Shown here: positions 42,793 to 52,082 of the stretch, piece after piece
Numbering within the stretch: the stretch's first letter is position 1
Layout of the letters: each line of letters starts with the position of its first letter
Origin: Streptomyces composti
GTDB taxonomy: Bacteria; Actinomycetota; Actinomycetes; Streptomycetales; Streptomycetaceae
Length of the DNA: 64,000 nt
Direction: 5' to 3'
NCBI RefSeq assembly: GCF_012034205.1
Contig: NZ_JAATEM010000026.1
Coordinates: 1 to 64,000 of the forward strand
Notes under the pieces: generated by a model
Told to the model about the DNA's origin: nothing
Seen by the model: only the letters and a program-made list of their open reading frames with translations
Databases searched by the model: none
Program-made: the position numbers and the translations under genes

Positions 42793-44451
42793 ATGCGAAA
42801 TGGGGGCGCCGTGTCCGAAGAACCGGGCCAGGAGCGGGTGATCGCGGGCCGTTACCGCCTGCTGTCGCCACTCGGCGAGGGCGGTATGGGCACGGTGTGG
42901 CGGGCCCGCGACGAGGTGCTGCACCGCGAGGTCGCCGTGAAGGAAGTGCGCGCCCCGGCAGGGCTGCCGGCCTCCGACGTGGAGCGGATGTACGCCCGGC
43001 TGGAGCGGGAGGCGTGGGCGGCGGCCCGGATCGCCGACCGCCATGTGGTGACGGTGTACGACGTGGCCATGGAGGAGGGGCGTCCGTGGATCGTCATGGA
43101 GCTGATCCGCGGCCTGTCCCTCGCCGAGGTGCTGGAGGCCGACGGTCCGCTCTCTCCGCAGCGCGCCGCGCACATCGGGGCGGAGGTGCTGGCGGCCCTG
43201 CGGGCGGCGCATGCGGCCGGGGTGCTGCACCGGGATGTGAAGCCGGCCAATGTGCTGATCGCGAACGACGGCCGGGTCGTGCTCACCGACTTCGGCATCG
43301 CCATGGTCGAGGGCAGCTCCGCGCTGACCATGACCGGCGAGGTCGTCGGCTCGCCGGAGTTCCTCGCCCCGGAGCGGGCGCTGGGCCGTACCCCGGGCCC
43401 GGAGTCGGACCTGTGGTCGCTGGGGGTGCTGCTGTACGCGGCCGTGGAGGGCCATTCGCCGTTCCGTCAGGACACCCCGCTGAGCACACTGCGGGCGATC
43501 GTGGACGAGGAGTTGCCGCCGCCGCGCCGGGCCGGTCCGCTCACCCCGGTGATCGAGGGGCTGCTGCGCAAGGACCCGGCGGAGCGGCTGTCGGCGGGTC
43601 AGGCGCTGGCGGCACTGCGGGTGATCGGCGAGGGAGGCACGCCGCACGCGGCTCCGGCGGGCCCGGACCCGTACGCCCCGACGGTGGCGGCCCCGCAGCC
43701 GGGCCCGCCCACGGGTCCGCGGGCGCACCACGGTGCCGGGGCCACGCCCGTGCTGCCGGGCCCGGGTGCGCCGGACGGCACCACCCGGGTCACCGGGGAC
43801 CGGCCGGAGCACTCCCGGCGCTCCCGGATCGCGCTGCTCGCCGGCGTGACCGTGCTGGTCCTGGCGCTGGCCGCGCTGACGTACGGGCTGCTGAACCGGG
43901 GTGACGGAGGTGGCGGCGGGGGCGAGGCCGGCACCGGTACCGAGGTGAGCACGCCCGCGCGGACCGGTGACGAGGAGGAGCGCCGCGAGCATCCGCGGAC
44001 GTCGGGGCCGGCGACCTCGCCGACGCCGAGCGAGTCGGAGCGGACCAGTGAGCCGGCGCAGACGGTGCGGGTGACGGTGCACGGGGAGCGCACCGAGTAC
44101 TCGGGGACGTGTCCGCCGCCGAGCGCCGAGGCCCCGTCGTTCACCGCGACGTTCACGGTGGGCCGGCTGCCGGCCGAGGTGTCCTACCGCTGGGTGGCCG
44201 AGGGCGGCGCGGTGGACGACACCGGGTGGCGCACGCTGTCGTTCCCGGAGGGCGGCGGGCTGACCGAGCGGGAGACGGTGGTGGTGACGTCGTACTCAGA
44301 GACGGGCACGCTGCGGAGCGCGATCGGGGTGGAGGTGCGCGATCCGGTGCGGCTGACGTCGCAGAAGGTGCCGTTCTCGGTGACCTGTGAGACGGAGACC
44401 CCGACGGGCGGGGCCTCCCCTTCTCCTTCCGGTTCGGTGGTCGCGCCCTGA
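42793..44451 (+). CDS. Hanks-type Ser/Thr protein kinase (PknB-like, no PASTA)
   Basis: A 552-residue receptor-like kinase. The kinase domain spans about 18-275, with glycine loop GEGGMGTVW, catalytic Lys in VAVKEV, HRDVKPANVL (catalytic Asp) and DFGIAMVEG. A Pro/Gly-rich linker, one membrane helix (IALLAGVTVLVLALAALTYGLL near 350) and an extracytoplasmic domain of about 160 residues without PASTA repeats follow. That sensor part is beta-rich (VSYRWVAEGGAVDDTGWRTL). The start may instead be the GTG at 42811. Confidence 0.93.
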   Translation: MRNGGAVSEEPGQERVIAGRYRLLSPLGEGGMGTVWRARDEVLHREVAVKEVRAPAGLPASDVERMYARLEREAWAAARIADRHVVTVYDVAMEEGRPWIVMELIRGLSLAEVLEADGPLSPQRAAHIGAEVLAALRAAHAAGVLHRDVKPANVLIANDGRVVLTDFGIAMVEGSSALTMTGEVVGSPEFLAPERALGRTPGPESDLWSLGVLLYAAVEGHSPFRQDTPLSTLRAIVDEELPPPRRAGPLTPVIEGLLRKDPAERLSAGQALAALRVIGEGGTPHAAPAGPDPYAPTVAAPQPGPPTGPRAHHGAGATPVLPGPGAPDGTTRVTGDRPEHSRRSRIALLAGVTVLVLALAALTYGLLNRGDGGGGGGEAGTGTEVSTPARTGDEEERREHPRTSGPATSPTPSESERTSEPAQTVRVTVHGERTEYSGTCPPPSAEAPSFTATFTVGRLPAEVSYRWVAEGGAVDDTGWRTLSFPEGGGLTERETVVVTSYSETGTLRSAIGVEVRDPVRLTSQKVPFSVTCETETPTGGASPSPSGSVVAP

Positions 44452-44469
44452 GGGGCGGGCACGACCGGG

Positions 44470-45279
44470 TCAGGCGGCGGCGCCGCTGAGCAACGGCAGG
44501 TAACCGCCGGACTGGCCGGCCGCCTTGGGGTGGTACGACTCGCCGATGTTGAGCCAGTTCACGCTGTGCAGCCAGGAGTCGCCGGAGCACAGCTCGTGGC
44601 CGGTGAAGGTGGTGCGCACGTCGCCGAAGGTGAAGCCGTGGGCGCCGGCGCGCTGGGCGATGGTGTTGTTGAGGTGGTCGGCACCGTCGTTGATCGCCTT
44701 CCGCTTGGTCTCGGACAGGCCGAGGCAGGTGGTGCCGAGCCGGTAGAAGCGCGGGTAGCCGAGGACGACGACCCGGGCGTTGGGTGCCTTGCCGCGGATG
44801 GCGGAGTAGACGTTGTCGAGGAGGCCGGGGAGCGTGGAGTCGACGTAGGACCGCGCGGTGGCGATCCGGGACAGGCAGGTGCTGTCGGACTGGAGCACAC
44901 AGGTCGTCATGACGTCGGCGAAGCCTGCGTCGTTGCCGCCGATGCTGATGGAGACGAGGCCGGTGGTGCTGCTGAGCGGGCCGAGCTGTCCGTTGAGAAC
45001 ATCACCCGTCCGGGCGCCCGAGCAGGCCGTGAAGTGGAAGCTGGCGGGCGAGTTGGCGGCGGCCCAGAGGTACGGATAGGCCTTCGTGCTGCGCTTGCAG
45101 TCGCCGCTGGAGGAGATGTAGCTGCCGGCTCCCACTCCGGAGGAGTAGGAGTCGCCGAGGGCCACATAGCCGCTGTTCGCGGCCAGTTGGGACGCGTGTG
45201 CCGTGGCGGCCCCGGTGAGGGCGGTGGCGGCGGTGAGGAGGAGTGCACTCAGAAAGAGGACAAGTCGGGAACGTCTCAT
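44470..45279 (-). CDS. secreted SGNH/GDSL lipase
   Basis: A 269-residue secreted hydrolase with a cleavable signal (about 1-30). SGNH blocks are GDSYSSG (nucleophile Ser44), SIGGNDAGF with the oxyanion Asn near 116, and SYHPKAAGQ with catalytic His250. Six cysteines allow three disulfides as in Streptomyces coelicolor/rimosus GDSL lipases, of which this is a close family member. The start has AAAGGGAGG upstream. Confidence 0.93.
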   Translation of the reverse strand: MRRSRLVLFLSALLLTAATALTGAATAHASQLAANSGYVALGDSYSSGVGAGSYISSSGDCKRSTKAYPYLWAAANSPASFHFTACSGARTGDVLNGQLGPLSSTTGLVSISIGGNDAGFADVMTTCVLQSDSTCLSRIATARSYVDSTLPGLLDNVYSAIRGKAPNARVVVLGYPRFYRLGTTCLGLSETKRKAINDGADHLNNTIAQRAGAHGFTFGDVRTTFTGHELCSGDSWLHSVNWLNIGESYHPKAAGQSGGYLPLLSGAAA

Positions 45280-45881
45280 GGAACCTCCCTTTAGCAGGAT
45301 CTCTGCCGCAACCGTCGTAGCAACTACGCGTGTTGACAGGAAGTGTCCATGCCAATACTTTTGGACTATTTCCAGGAACTCCGCGACTTCTTCACGTCCT
45401 TTGTGGTAATGCGCAGATCATTCACGAACGGCACCGGTTGAAATACGGACGAAATCCGGACGTAGGGCCGTTCGGACCTTGACCCCTCTGAGCAGCTGGG
45501 CCACATTGAAGCCCGGCCCGTGGCCAAACCATCAAAAAGGTGAGGCACGTTCCAGGTCTTGCCATAGGGGTTCAATCGTCAATACCGTCATACATCTCAC
45601 CCGCACCGGTGCGTCAGTACGCGACTCCAGGGGAGGGCTCAGGGGCGCGACGGACCGGCGCGGGGCGCGGTAGGGGGGTGCCGTGCTCGTGATCGCAACC
45701 GTGAACGAGCCGTGCCGCGCGGTTGGCTGCCATTCCGCGCAGCCGGCCAGATTTGCCAGCTCACCCGGCGTGCACGGAGCTTCGTGCCGTCATGCCACGG
45801 GTGAGAACCCCCCTTTCGAACCGGAAGAGAAGCCGGGCCGCCCGGGGGCGGGCGGTCCACCGGACGAGAGGGACCAGACTC
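45280..45881. other. 602-base intergenic region
   Basis: The stretch 45300-45600 is clearly lower in GC than the surroundings and includes the promoter region of the lipase (TTGACAGG on the + strand, TTGGCA on the - strand) and of the GT2 operon. The only frame, a 69-codon one at 45366-45575, has poor codon use and no ribosome site. I see no strong hairpin or known riboswitch. Confidence 0.5.
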
Positions 45882-46712
45882 ATGAGCTCAGTTCTGCAGC
45901 CCGCGGGCACGGATCAGGACGACAATGATCCGTCGACCTCGGGGAAGTACCGGCCGGTCTCCTCGCATCTGGCGATAGCGCCGCCGGTCAGCGTGGTCAT
46001 CCCGGCCATGAACGAGGCGGAGAACCTGCCGTACGTCTTCAAGACGCTGCCCGACTGGATCCACGAGGTGGTGCTGGTCGACGGCAACTCCACCGACAAC
46101 ACCGTGCAGGTGGCCCGCGACCTGTGGCCCGGGGTCAAGGTGGTCGAGCAGCGCGGCAAGGGCAAGGGTGACGCCCTGATCAGCGGTTTCCAGGCGTGCA
46201 CCGGGGACATCATCGTGATGGTCGACGCCGACGGCTCGGCCGACGGCAACGAGATCGTCAGCTATGTCTCCGCCCTGGTCTCCGGCGCGGACTTCGCCAA
46301 GGGGTCCCGGTTCGCCAACGGCGGCGGCACCGACGACATGACCTTCATCCGCAAGCTCGGCAACCGGGTGCTCTGCGCCATCGTCAACCGGAAGTTCGGC
46401 GCCCGCTACACCGACCTCTGCTACGGCTACAACGCCTTCTGGCGGCACTGCCTGGACAAGATCGAGCTGGACTGCACCGGCTTCGAGGTGGAGACCCTGA
46501 TGAACATCCGGGTCGTCAAGGCGGGCCTGAAGGTGCAGGAGATCCCGAGCCACGAGTATCTGCGCATCCACGGCACCAGCAATCTGCGCGCCGTGCGCGA
46601 CGGCCTGCGGGTGCTCAAGGTGATCCTCAAGGAGCGCTCCAACCGGCGTGCGCTGCGCCGCCGCGGCAACCGCTCGCCGCTGCTCGAGACGGTGCGGGAG
46701 AGGGTGTCTTGA
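45882..46712 (+). CDS. GT2-family glycosyltransferase (DPM1/GtrB-like)
   Basis: A 276-residue cytosolic GT-A enzyme. VVIPAMNEAENLPYVFKTLP and VVLVDGNSTDNT form the nucleotide-sugar site, and the DxD motif is in MVDADGSADG near 110. The closing segment resembles polyprenyl-phosphate mannosyl/glucosyltransferases, though there are no C-terminal membrane helices. The ATG at 45882 follows GAGAGGG. It is coupled by TTGA overlap to the second GT2, so both glycosylate the same or successive acceptors. Confidence 0.9.
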   Translation: MSSVLQPAGTDQDDNDPSTSGKYRPVSSHLAIAPPVSVVIPAMNEAENLPYVFKTLPDWIHEVVLVDGNSTDNTVQVARDLWPGVKVVEQRGKGKGDALISGFQACTGDIIVMVDADGSADGNEIVSYVSALVSGADFAKGSRFANGGGTDDMTFIRKLGNRVLCAIVNRKFGARYTDLCYGYNAFWRHCLDKIELDCTGFEVETLMNIRVVKAGLKVQEIPSHEYLRIHGTSNLRAVRDGLRVLKVILKERSNRRALRRRGNRSPLLETVRERVS

Positions 46713-47782
46713 GCGAGCCCGGGACGCCCGGCATCTCGGTCGTGATCTGCGCCTACACCGAGGACCGCTTCGAGGACGTCCTCGCGGCGGTCGCCTCGGT
46801 GCGCGCGCAGTCACGGCCTGCCCTGGAGACGCTGCTGGTCGTCGACCACAACCCGGCTCTCCTGGACCGGCTGGGCAAGGAGTTCAAGGATCCCCAGGAC
46901 GGCACCGCCGTGCGGGTGCTCGCCAACGCGGGCCCGCGCGGCCTGTCCGCGGGGCGCAACACCGGGATCGCCGCCGCCCGCGGCGAGATCGTGGCGTTCC
47001 TGGACGACGACGCCGTGGCCGAACGTGACTGGCTGAGGTACCTGGCCGAGGCCTACACCGATCCGCGGGTGATGGCGGTCGGCGGGCGCACCGAACCGGT
47101 CTGGGCCTCCGGCCGGCGCCCCGACTGGTTCCCCGAGGAGTTCGACTGGGTGGTGGGCTGCACCTACCGGGGCCTGCCGCCGGGACGCGTCCGGGTGCGC
47201 AACGTCCTCGGCGGCAACGCCTCCTTCCGGCGCAGCGCCTTCGACCAGGCGGGCGGCTTCGCCACCGGCATCGGACGGGACGGCGACAAGCGCCCGCTGG
47301 GCGGGGAGGAGACGGAGCTGTGCATCCGGCTCAGCCGCGCCTGCCCGGACGCCGTACTGCTGATCGACGACCGGGCGGTGATCCACCACCGGGTGCCCGA
47401 GGTGCGGGAGCACTTCCGCTACTTCCGCACCCGCACCTACGCCGAAGGGCTGTCAAAAGCACTGGTCGCGCGGAGTGTCGGCGCGGCCAAGGGCCTGGAG
47501 TCGGAGCGCCGCTACACCACCCGCGTGCTGCCCGCCGGGGTGGCACGGGGGCTGCGCGACGCCCTGCTGGGCCGTCCCGGCGGGGCGGGACGCGCCGGGG
47601 CCATCGTCGCCGGGGTGCTCACGGCCGCGGCCGGCTATGCGGTGGGCAGCCTGCGGGCGCGGCGGGGAGCGGTGACGTTCTCCGTGGCGGACATCGAAAG
47701 GACCGGCGGAGGCGGCGGTGACCGCGGGTCCGGCGCAGCCCGGAGGACCGGGGCCGGCGAGGGCGGTGAGGCGCATGGCTGA
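46709..47782 (+). CDS. second GT2 glycosyltransferase
   Basis: A 357-residue GT2 enzyme starting at a TTG inside the TTGA overlap, with GGGAGAGGG upstream. Nucleotide-sugar motifs are VVICAYTEDRF and AFLDDDAVAERDW (DDD near 93). The acceptor loop GGNASFRRSAFDQAGGF and the EETELCIRL block are as in the WcaA/mycofactocin-like class. The C-terminal part (about 255-345) adds hydrophobic and Arg/Gly-rich segments that may bind the membrane. It precedes a deacetylase gene with an 8-base overlap. Confidence 0.88.
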   Translation: MSEPGTPGISVVICAYTEDRFEDVLAAVASVRAQSRPALETLLVVDHNPALLDRLGKEFKDPQDGTAVRVLANAGPRGLSAGRNTGIAAARGEIVAFLDDDAVAERDWLRYLAEAYTDPRVMAVGGRTEPVWASGRRPDWFPEEFDWVVGCTYRGLPPGRVRVRNVLGGNASFRRSAFDQAGGFATGIGRDGDKRPLGGEETELCIRLSRACPDAVLLIDDRAVIHHRVPEVREHFRYFRTRTYAEGLSKALVARSVGAAKGLESERRYTTRVLPAGVARGLRDALLGRPGGAGRAGAIVAGVLTAAAGYAVGSLRARRGAVTFSVADIERTGGGGGDRGSGAARRTGAGEGGEAHG

Positions 47783-48575
47783 CGGGCGCGTGCCGATCCT
47801 GATGTACCACTCGGTCGCCACCGACCCCAATGACGCGACCCGTGCGCTGTCCGTCTCCCCGCGGGCGTTCGCCGAGCAGATGGAGGTGCTCGCCGAGCAA
47901 CGGCTGACCCCCGTCACCACGGCGGAGCTGGCCGCCTGCTGGCGCACGGGCCGCCCGCTGCCGCCGCGTCCGGTGCTCGTCACCTTCGACGACGGCTACG
48001 AGGGCGTGCACCGGCACGCCCTGCCCGTGCTCGCCGAGCACGGCTTCCCGGCCACGCTGTTCGTCTCCACGGGCTGGCTGCGCGGCCCCTACGACACCGG
48101 TGGCGGCCTGGACACCATGCTGGACTGGGACCAGGTGCGCGACCTCGCCGACGCGGGCGTGGAGATCGGCGGGCACAGCCACTCCCATCCGCAGCTGGAC
48201 CAGCTCGGTGACCGGGCGCTGCGCTCCGAGCTGATCCTGTGCAAGGAGATCGTCTCGGACCAGCTCGGACGCGCCCCCGCCTCCTTCGCATACCCCTACG
48301 GCTACTCCAGCCGCCGGGTGCGCGAGGCGGTGCGGGAGACCGGGTACGCCCAGGCGCTCGCCGTCGGCAACGGCCTCGCCCGGCGCGCGCAGGGGCCGTA
48401 CGCGCTGCGGCGCGTGACGGTGCGCCGGAGCACCACCACCGCCGAGTTCGAGCGGCTGGTGCAGGGGCGCGCGATCGGGCGCACCTTCGCCCGGGACCGC
48501 GCGCTGACCAAGGGCTACGCCGTGGTCCGCCGGGCCCGGCAGGCGCGCCGGGCGGTGGCGCGGGCCCTGAACTGA
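47775..48575 (+). CDS. NodB-type polysaccharide deacetylase
   Basis: A 266-residue carbohydrate esterase family 4 protein. TFDDGYEGVHRHALPVL supplies the catalytic base and a metal Asp near 75-80. GGHSHSHPQL provides the two metal-binding histidines near 134-138, and FAYPYGYSS the next motif. It would remove N- or O-acetyl groups from a glycan built by the preceding GT2 enzymes. No signal peptide is present. A GTG at 47718 with a good GGAGG site is an alternative start. Confidence 0.87.
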   Translation: MADGRVPILMYHSVATDPNDATRALSVSPRAFAEQMEVLAEQRLTPVTTAELAACWRTGRPLPPRPVLVTFDDGYEGVHRHALPVLAEHGFPATLFVSTGWLRGPYDTGGGLDTMLDWDQVRDLADAGVEIGGHSHSHPQLDQLGDRALRSELILCKEIVSDQLGRAPASFAYPYGYSSRRVREAVRETGYAQALAVGNGLARRAQGPYALRRVTVRRSTTTAEFERLVQGRAIGRTFARDRALTKGYAVVRRARQARRAVARALN

Positions 48576-48661
48576 GCGCCGGAAGCGGGCGAACGGGCGG
48601 GCTTTCGCGTGTGCCCGGGAAACCGGGTGCACGCGGGGCCCGCGTGCCCGATCATGGCGGC

Positions 48662-49756
48662 ATGTCCGCGCACCCGCACGACGCCCTGCCGATCCGGCTC
48701 ACCGTCGACGACAGCGACTCCCCTGCCGATGTCGTCGACGCGCTGTTCCTCGGCCGCTTCGCGACCGGCGAGCAGCCGTACTCGCACTCCGTCAACATCG
48801 ACCGGGTCCGCTCCGGCGCGACCCTGCTGCCGCCGTCGGCGCGGGTGCTGCGGGTCGCCAGGGACGACGACCGCAGCGCCACGCTGGCCGAGGGGGACGG
48901 CTGGACCGTCCTCGTCTCCCGCTGGAACCGGGGCGCCGACGTCACGGTCACGGCGACCAGTGCGGAGCTGGCCGCGAAGGTGCTGGACGAGGCCACCGAC
49001 GGCGCGGCGGACGAACCGGAGCCGCAGCCGGAGAACGTCACCATGGGCTTCTGGTACGTCTCCCCGCGCCGTGGCCCGCACCGCACCACCCGGCAGATCA
49101 CCGCGGGCACCTGGGAGGAGGTGCGCGGCAACTACACGGCGCCCGTCGCGGATGCGATGGACCGCCTGATGAAGACCACCCCGGAGGACATCTCCGGCCG
49201 GCTGCTCCTGCTGCACGGCCCGCCGGGCACCGGGAAGACCTCCGCGCTGCGCACGCTGGCCCGGTCCTGGCGGGACTGGTGCCAGGTGGACTGCGTGCTC
49301 GACCCCGAGCGGCTCTTCTCCGACGTGGGCTATCTGATGGACATCGCCATCGGCGAGGACGACCCGGCGGGCAAGGGCCGCTGGCGGCTGCTGCTGCTCG
49401 AGGACTGCGACGAGCTGATCCGCGGCGAGGCCAAGCACACCGCGGGCCAGGCGCTGTCCCGCCTGCTCAACCTCACCGACGGGCTGCTCGGCCAGGGCCG
49501 CAACGTGCTGGTGGGCGTCACCACCAACGAGGACCTGGAGCGGCTGCACCCGGCGGTGGTCCGGCCCGGCCGGTGCCTGGCCCGGATCGAGGTGGGGCCG
49601 CTGACCCGCCGCGAGGCGGTGAACTGGCTGGGCCGCGAGGACGGCATCGGCCGGGAGGGCGCCACGCTGGCCGAGCTGTACGCGCTGCGCCGGGGCACCT
49701 CGCCGACGGCGCTGCCGGAGCCCCGCGGGGACACGGACGCCGGTCTCTACCTGTAG
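48662..49756 (+). CDS. DUF5925 AAA-family ATPase
   Basis: A 364-residue protein. An N-terminal DUF5925 domain (about 1-165) precedes an AAA module with Walker A LLHGPPGTGKTSAL near 183 and Walker B LLLLEDCDELI near 248. Sensor 1 is in GVTTNEDLERLHPAVVRPGRC, which also carries the arginine-finger region. The architecture resembles single-ring AAA remodellers, with unknown substrate. GATCAT lies 6 bases before the ATG, a weak leaderless pattern. Confidence 0.85.
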   Translation: MSAHPHDALPIRLTVDDSDSPADVVDALFLGRFATGEQPYSHSVNIDRVRSGATLLPPSARVLRVARDDDRSATLAEGDGWTVLVSRWNRGADVTVTATSAELAAKVLDEATDGAADEPEPQPENVTMGFWYVSPRRGPHRTTRQITAGTWEEVRGNYTAPVADAMDRLMKTTPEDISGRLLLLHGPPGTGKTSALRTLARSWRDWCQVDCVLDPERLFSDVGYLMDIAIGEDDPAGKGRWRLLLLEDCDELIRGEAKHTAGQALSRLLNLTDGLLGQGRNVLVGVTTNEDLERLHPAVVRPGRCLARIEVGPLTRREAVNWLGREDGIGREGATLAELYALRRGTSPTALPEPRGDTDAGLYL

Positions 49757-49814
49757 AACCCGGTCTCCGCGGAGCCCGGATGTCCCGGCGAACCGACGGG
49801 TGTTTGATGGTCGT

Positions 49815-50585
49815 ATGACCGTGTTCGTCGGGACGTCGGGCTGGCAGTACCGGGACTGGCGCGAGGTGCTCTACCCGGCGGGGGTCCCGATGCGGCTCTG
49901 GCTGGAGGAGTACGCGGAGCGGTTCGCCACCGTGGAGATCAACAACGCCTTCTACCGGCTGCCGTCCGAGGAGACCTTCGCTGCCTGGCGGGAGCGCACC
50001 CCGCCGGGTTTCGTGATCGCGGTCAAGGCGAGCCGCTACCTCACCCATGTCAAGCGGCTGCGGGACCCCGAGGAGCCGGTCGCACGGCTGATGAGCCACG
50101 CATCCGGCCTCGGCGACCGGCTCGGCCCCGTCCTGCTGCAGCTCCCGCCCACGCTGCGCGCCGATCCGGGTCTGCTGGACGCGTGCCTGCGCTGCTTCCC
50201 CGCCGCCGGCCGGGTCGCGGTGGAGCCACGGCACGAGTCGTGGTGGACGCCCCGGGTGCGCGAGGTCCTCCGGGCCCATGGAGCGGCGCTGTGCTGGTCG
50301 GACATCCTCTCCCGCCCCGCGACCCCGCTGTGGCGCACCGCCGACTGGGGGTACGTCCGTTTCCACCAGGGCCGCGCCCACCCGTGGCCGCGCTACGGAC
50401 GGCGGGCCCTGCACACCTGGGTGGACCGCATCGCGACGACCTGGACCTCCGGGGAGGACGTCTACGCCTACTTCAACAACGACCCGGGCGGGGCCGCGGT
50501 GCGCGACGCGGTGACGTTCGCCCGGGCGGCCAGGTCGGCGGGGCTCGACGTCACCCGGACCCCGGATCAGGTCACCCACGCCTGA
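49815..50585 (+). CDS. DUF72 (YecE-like) protein
   Basis: A 256-residue TIM-barrel-like protein with the DUF72 hallmarks VFVGTSGWQYRDWREVLYP at the N-terminus, FATVEINNAFYRLP near 40, and YFNNDPGGAAVRDA near 225. Function is unknown in the family. The ATG lies 6 bases after TTTGAT and has no ribosome site, so translation is probably leaderless. Confidence 0.88.
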   Translation: MTVFVGTSGWQYRDWREVLYPAGVPMRLWLEEYAERFATVEINNAFYRLPSEETFAAWRERTPPGFVIAVKASRYLTHVKRLRDPEEPVARLMSHASGLGDRLGPVLLQLPPTLRADPGLLDACLRCFPAAGRVAVEPRHESWWTPRVREVLRAHGAALCWSDILSRPATPLWRTADWGYVRFHQGRAHPWPRYGRRALHTWVDRIATTWTSGEDVYAYFNNDPGGAAVRDAVTFARAARSAGLDVTRTPDQVTHA

Positions 50586-50690
50586 AGCGCACCGGGCGGG
50601 CTGCACCGGCACCACGGGCACGGCTGGTCCCCGTGGGGACCGCGCCGGCCCTCGCGTGTCACGGACGTCCCGGGACAGCAGGCCTGGCTG

Positions 50691-50742
50691 CTGCAGGTCG
50701 CGCCCAGGGCGTCTAGTCCCTGTAGGTCGCGCGCAGGGCGTC
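50691..50742. repeat. 29-bp duplication spanning a gene end
   Basis: CTGCAGGTCGCGCCCAGGGC (50691) and CTGTAGGTCGCGCGCAGGGC (50720) are two copies agreeing at 21 of 23 compared bases. The upper copy encodes the last residues of the GntR protein, and the lower copy follows its stop codon. Confidence 0.8.
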
Positions 50743-51081
50743 GCGGACGGCGGCCAGCGCCTCGTCCTCGGTCAGCCCCAGCCGCTTCACCCGCTCGGCG
50801 AACGCCTGGGCCGCCGACGCCGCTTCCCGCTGGGCCGCCGAGCCCGCGGCGGCGATCACCGTCCCGTTGCGCCCCCGCGTCTCGATGACCCCGTCCGCCT
50901 CCAGCGCCCGGTACGCCTTGGCCACCGTGTTGGCCGCGAGGCCGAGCGTCTGGGCCAGCCCCCGGACCGTCGGCAGCCGGTACCCCACCGGCAGCGCTCC
51001 GGAACGCGCCTGCTCGGAGATCTGCGCCCGCACCTGCTCGTAGGGTGGCGCACTGTCGTCGATGCGGATCTTCAGGCTCAC
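50713..51081 (-). CDS. GntR-family regulator, YtrA-like
   Basis: A 122-residue, single-domain GntR regulator. The winged helix is at about 10-75 (YEQVRAQISEQARSGALPVGYRLPTVRGLAQTLGLAANTVAKAY), followed by a short helical dimerisation tail. YtrA-type regulators usually control ABC transporters, but none is adjacent. The gene diverges from the GNAT gene at 51153, sharing a short promoter gap. Confidence 0.88.
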   Translation of the reverse strand: MSLKIRIDDSAPPYEQVRAQISEQARSGALPVGYRLPTVRGLAQTLGLAANTVAKAYRALEADGVIETRGRNGTVIAAAGSAAQREAASAAQAFAERVKRLGLTEDEALAAVRDALRATYRD

Positions 51082-51152
51082 GCCCCCGATTCTCCCGCAC
51101 CGGACGGAAAATGAGAGGCGCGGCCCGGCCGGTGCCCGTAGCGTGCGCCGTC

Positions 51153-52082
51153 ATGAGTGTCATCGTGCGCGATCTGCGACCCGAGGTACGAGCCGACGCC
51201 GAGGGCTTCTCCCGCGTCCGCCGCCTCACCGTTCCGTTCATGCTGTCCACCCCCGAGTCCGTGCTGCACGACCTGACGCACTCGCACCCGGACGCCCGTT
51301 TCACCCAGCTCGTCGCCGAGGAGGACGGCGAGATCATCGGCACCGCCCAGGTCGGCCTCGCCCACGACAGCTCGGAGCCCGGCCAGGGCAACGCCAACAT
51401 CTATGTGCACCCGGAGCGGACCGGGCGCGGCGCGGGCACCCTGCTGGTGCGCACCGCCGAGGAGCGCCTGGCCGCCCTCGGCGTCCGCAAGGTCTACAGC
51501 TGGGTGCCGGACGAACCCGCGGGGCGCGCCTTCGCCGAGCGGCGCGGCTACCGGCCCAGCCGCTCCGCGTACTTCCTGCGGCTGGACCTGGCGAACGGCA
51601 CGCTGCCCCCGCTCCAGGACCCGCCGCCCGGTGTGGAGCTGCGCAGCGGCGCCGATTTCGCCGACGACCCGCACCCGGTGTTCGAGCTGGACGCGGAGGT
51701 GACGTCGGACGAACCGGGCGACGTCGACGCCGCACTCACCGACTACCAGGCCTGGCTCGAGGGGACCTGGCGGCACCCGCTGCTCGACCTGGACCTGACC
51801 ACCGTCGCCGTGGCGGACGGCCGCCCGGTCGCCTTCACCCTCGCGTACACCGACGGAGCCGGCCGGTACGGCACCGCCATGACCGGTACCGCCCGCGCCC
51901 ATCGCGGCCGGGGCCTGGCCAAGCTCGCCAAGACCGCCTCGCTGCACCGCGCCCGCGCCGCCGGGTGCACGGAGGCCTTCACGGGCAACGACACCGGCAA
52001 CGAGCCGATGATCGCCGTCAACAAGTGGCTGGGCTACGAGGTCTGCGCCACGGAGGTGCGCCATGTCCGCGAACTCGGCTGA
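51153..52082 (+). CDS. two-domain GNAT N-acetyltransferase
   Basis: A 309-residue protein with two GNAT folds. The N-terminal domain has the acetyl-CoA loop HPERTGRGAGTLLV near 90, and the C-terminal domain has ARAHRGRGLAKLAKTASLHRAR near 250 and EAFTGNDTGNEPM. The substrate is unknown, and tandem GNATs of this size can act on small amines or protein N-termini. The ATG lies 8 bases after TAGCGT. The downstream DUF402 gene begins inside its last 20 bases. Confidence 0.88.
   Translation: MSVIVRDLRPEVRADAEGFSRVRRLTVPFMLSTPESVLHDLTHSHPDARFTQLVAEEDGEIIGTAQVGLAHDSSEPGQGNANIYVHPERTGRGAGTLLVRTAEERLAALGVRKVYSWVPDEPAGRAFAERRGYRPSRSAYFLRLDLANGTLPPLQDPPPGVELRSGADFADDPHPVFELDAEVTSDEPGDVDAALTDYQAWLEGTWRHPLLDLDLTTVAVADGRPVAFTLAYTDGAGRYGTAMTGTARAHRGRGLAKLAKTASLHRARAAGCTEAFTGNDTGNEPMIAVNKWLGYEVCATEVRHVRELG

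Noticed and set aside
45366..45575. 69-codon minus-strand frame in the 602-base gap
   Set aside because: Poor codon use for this genome, no ribosome site, and it lies in a lower-GC promoter-like region.
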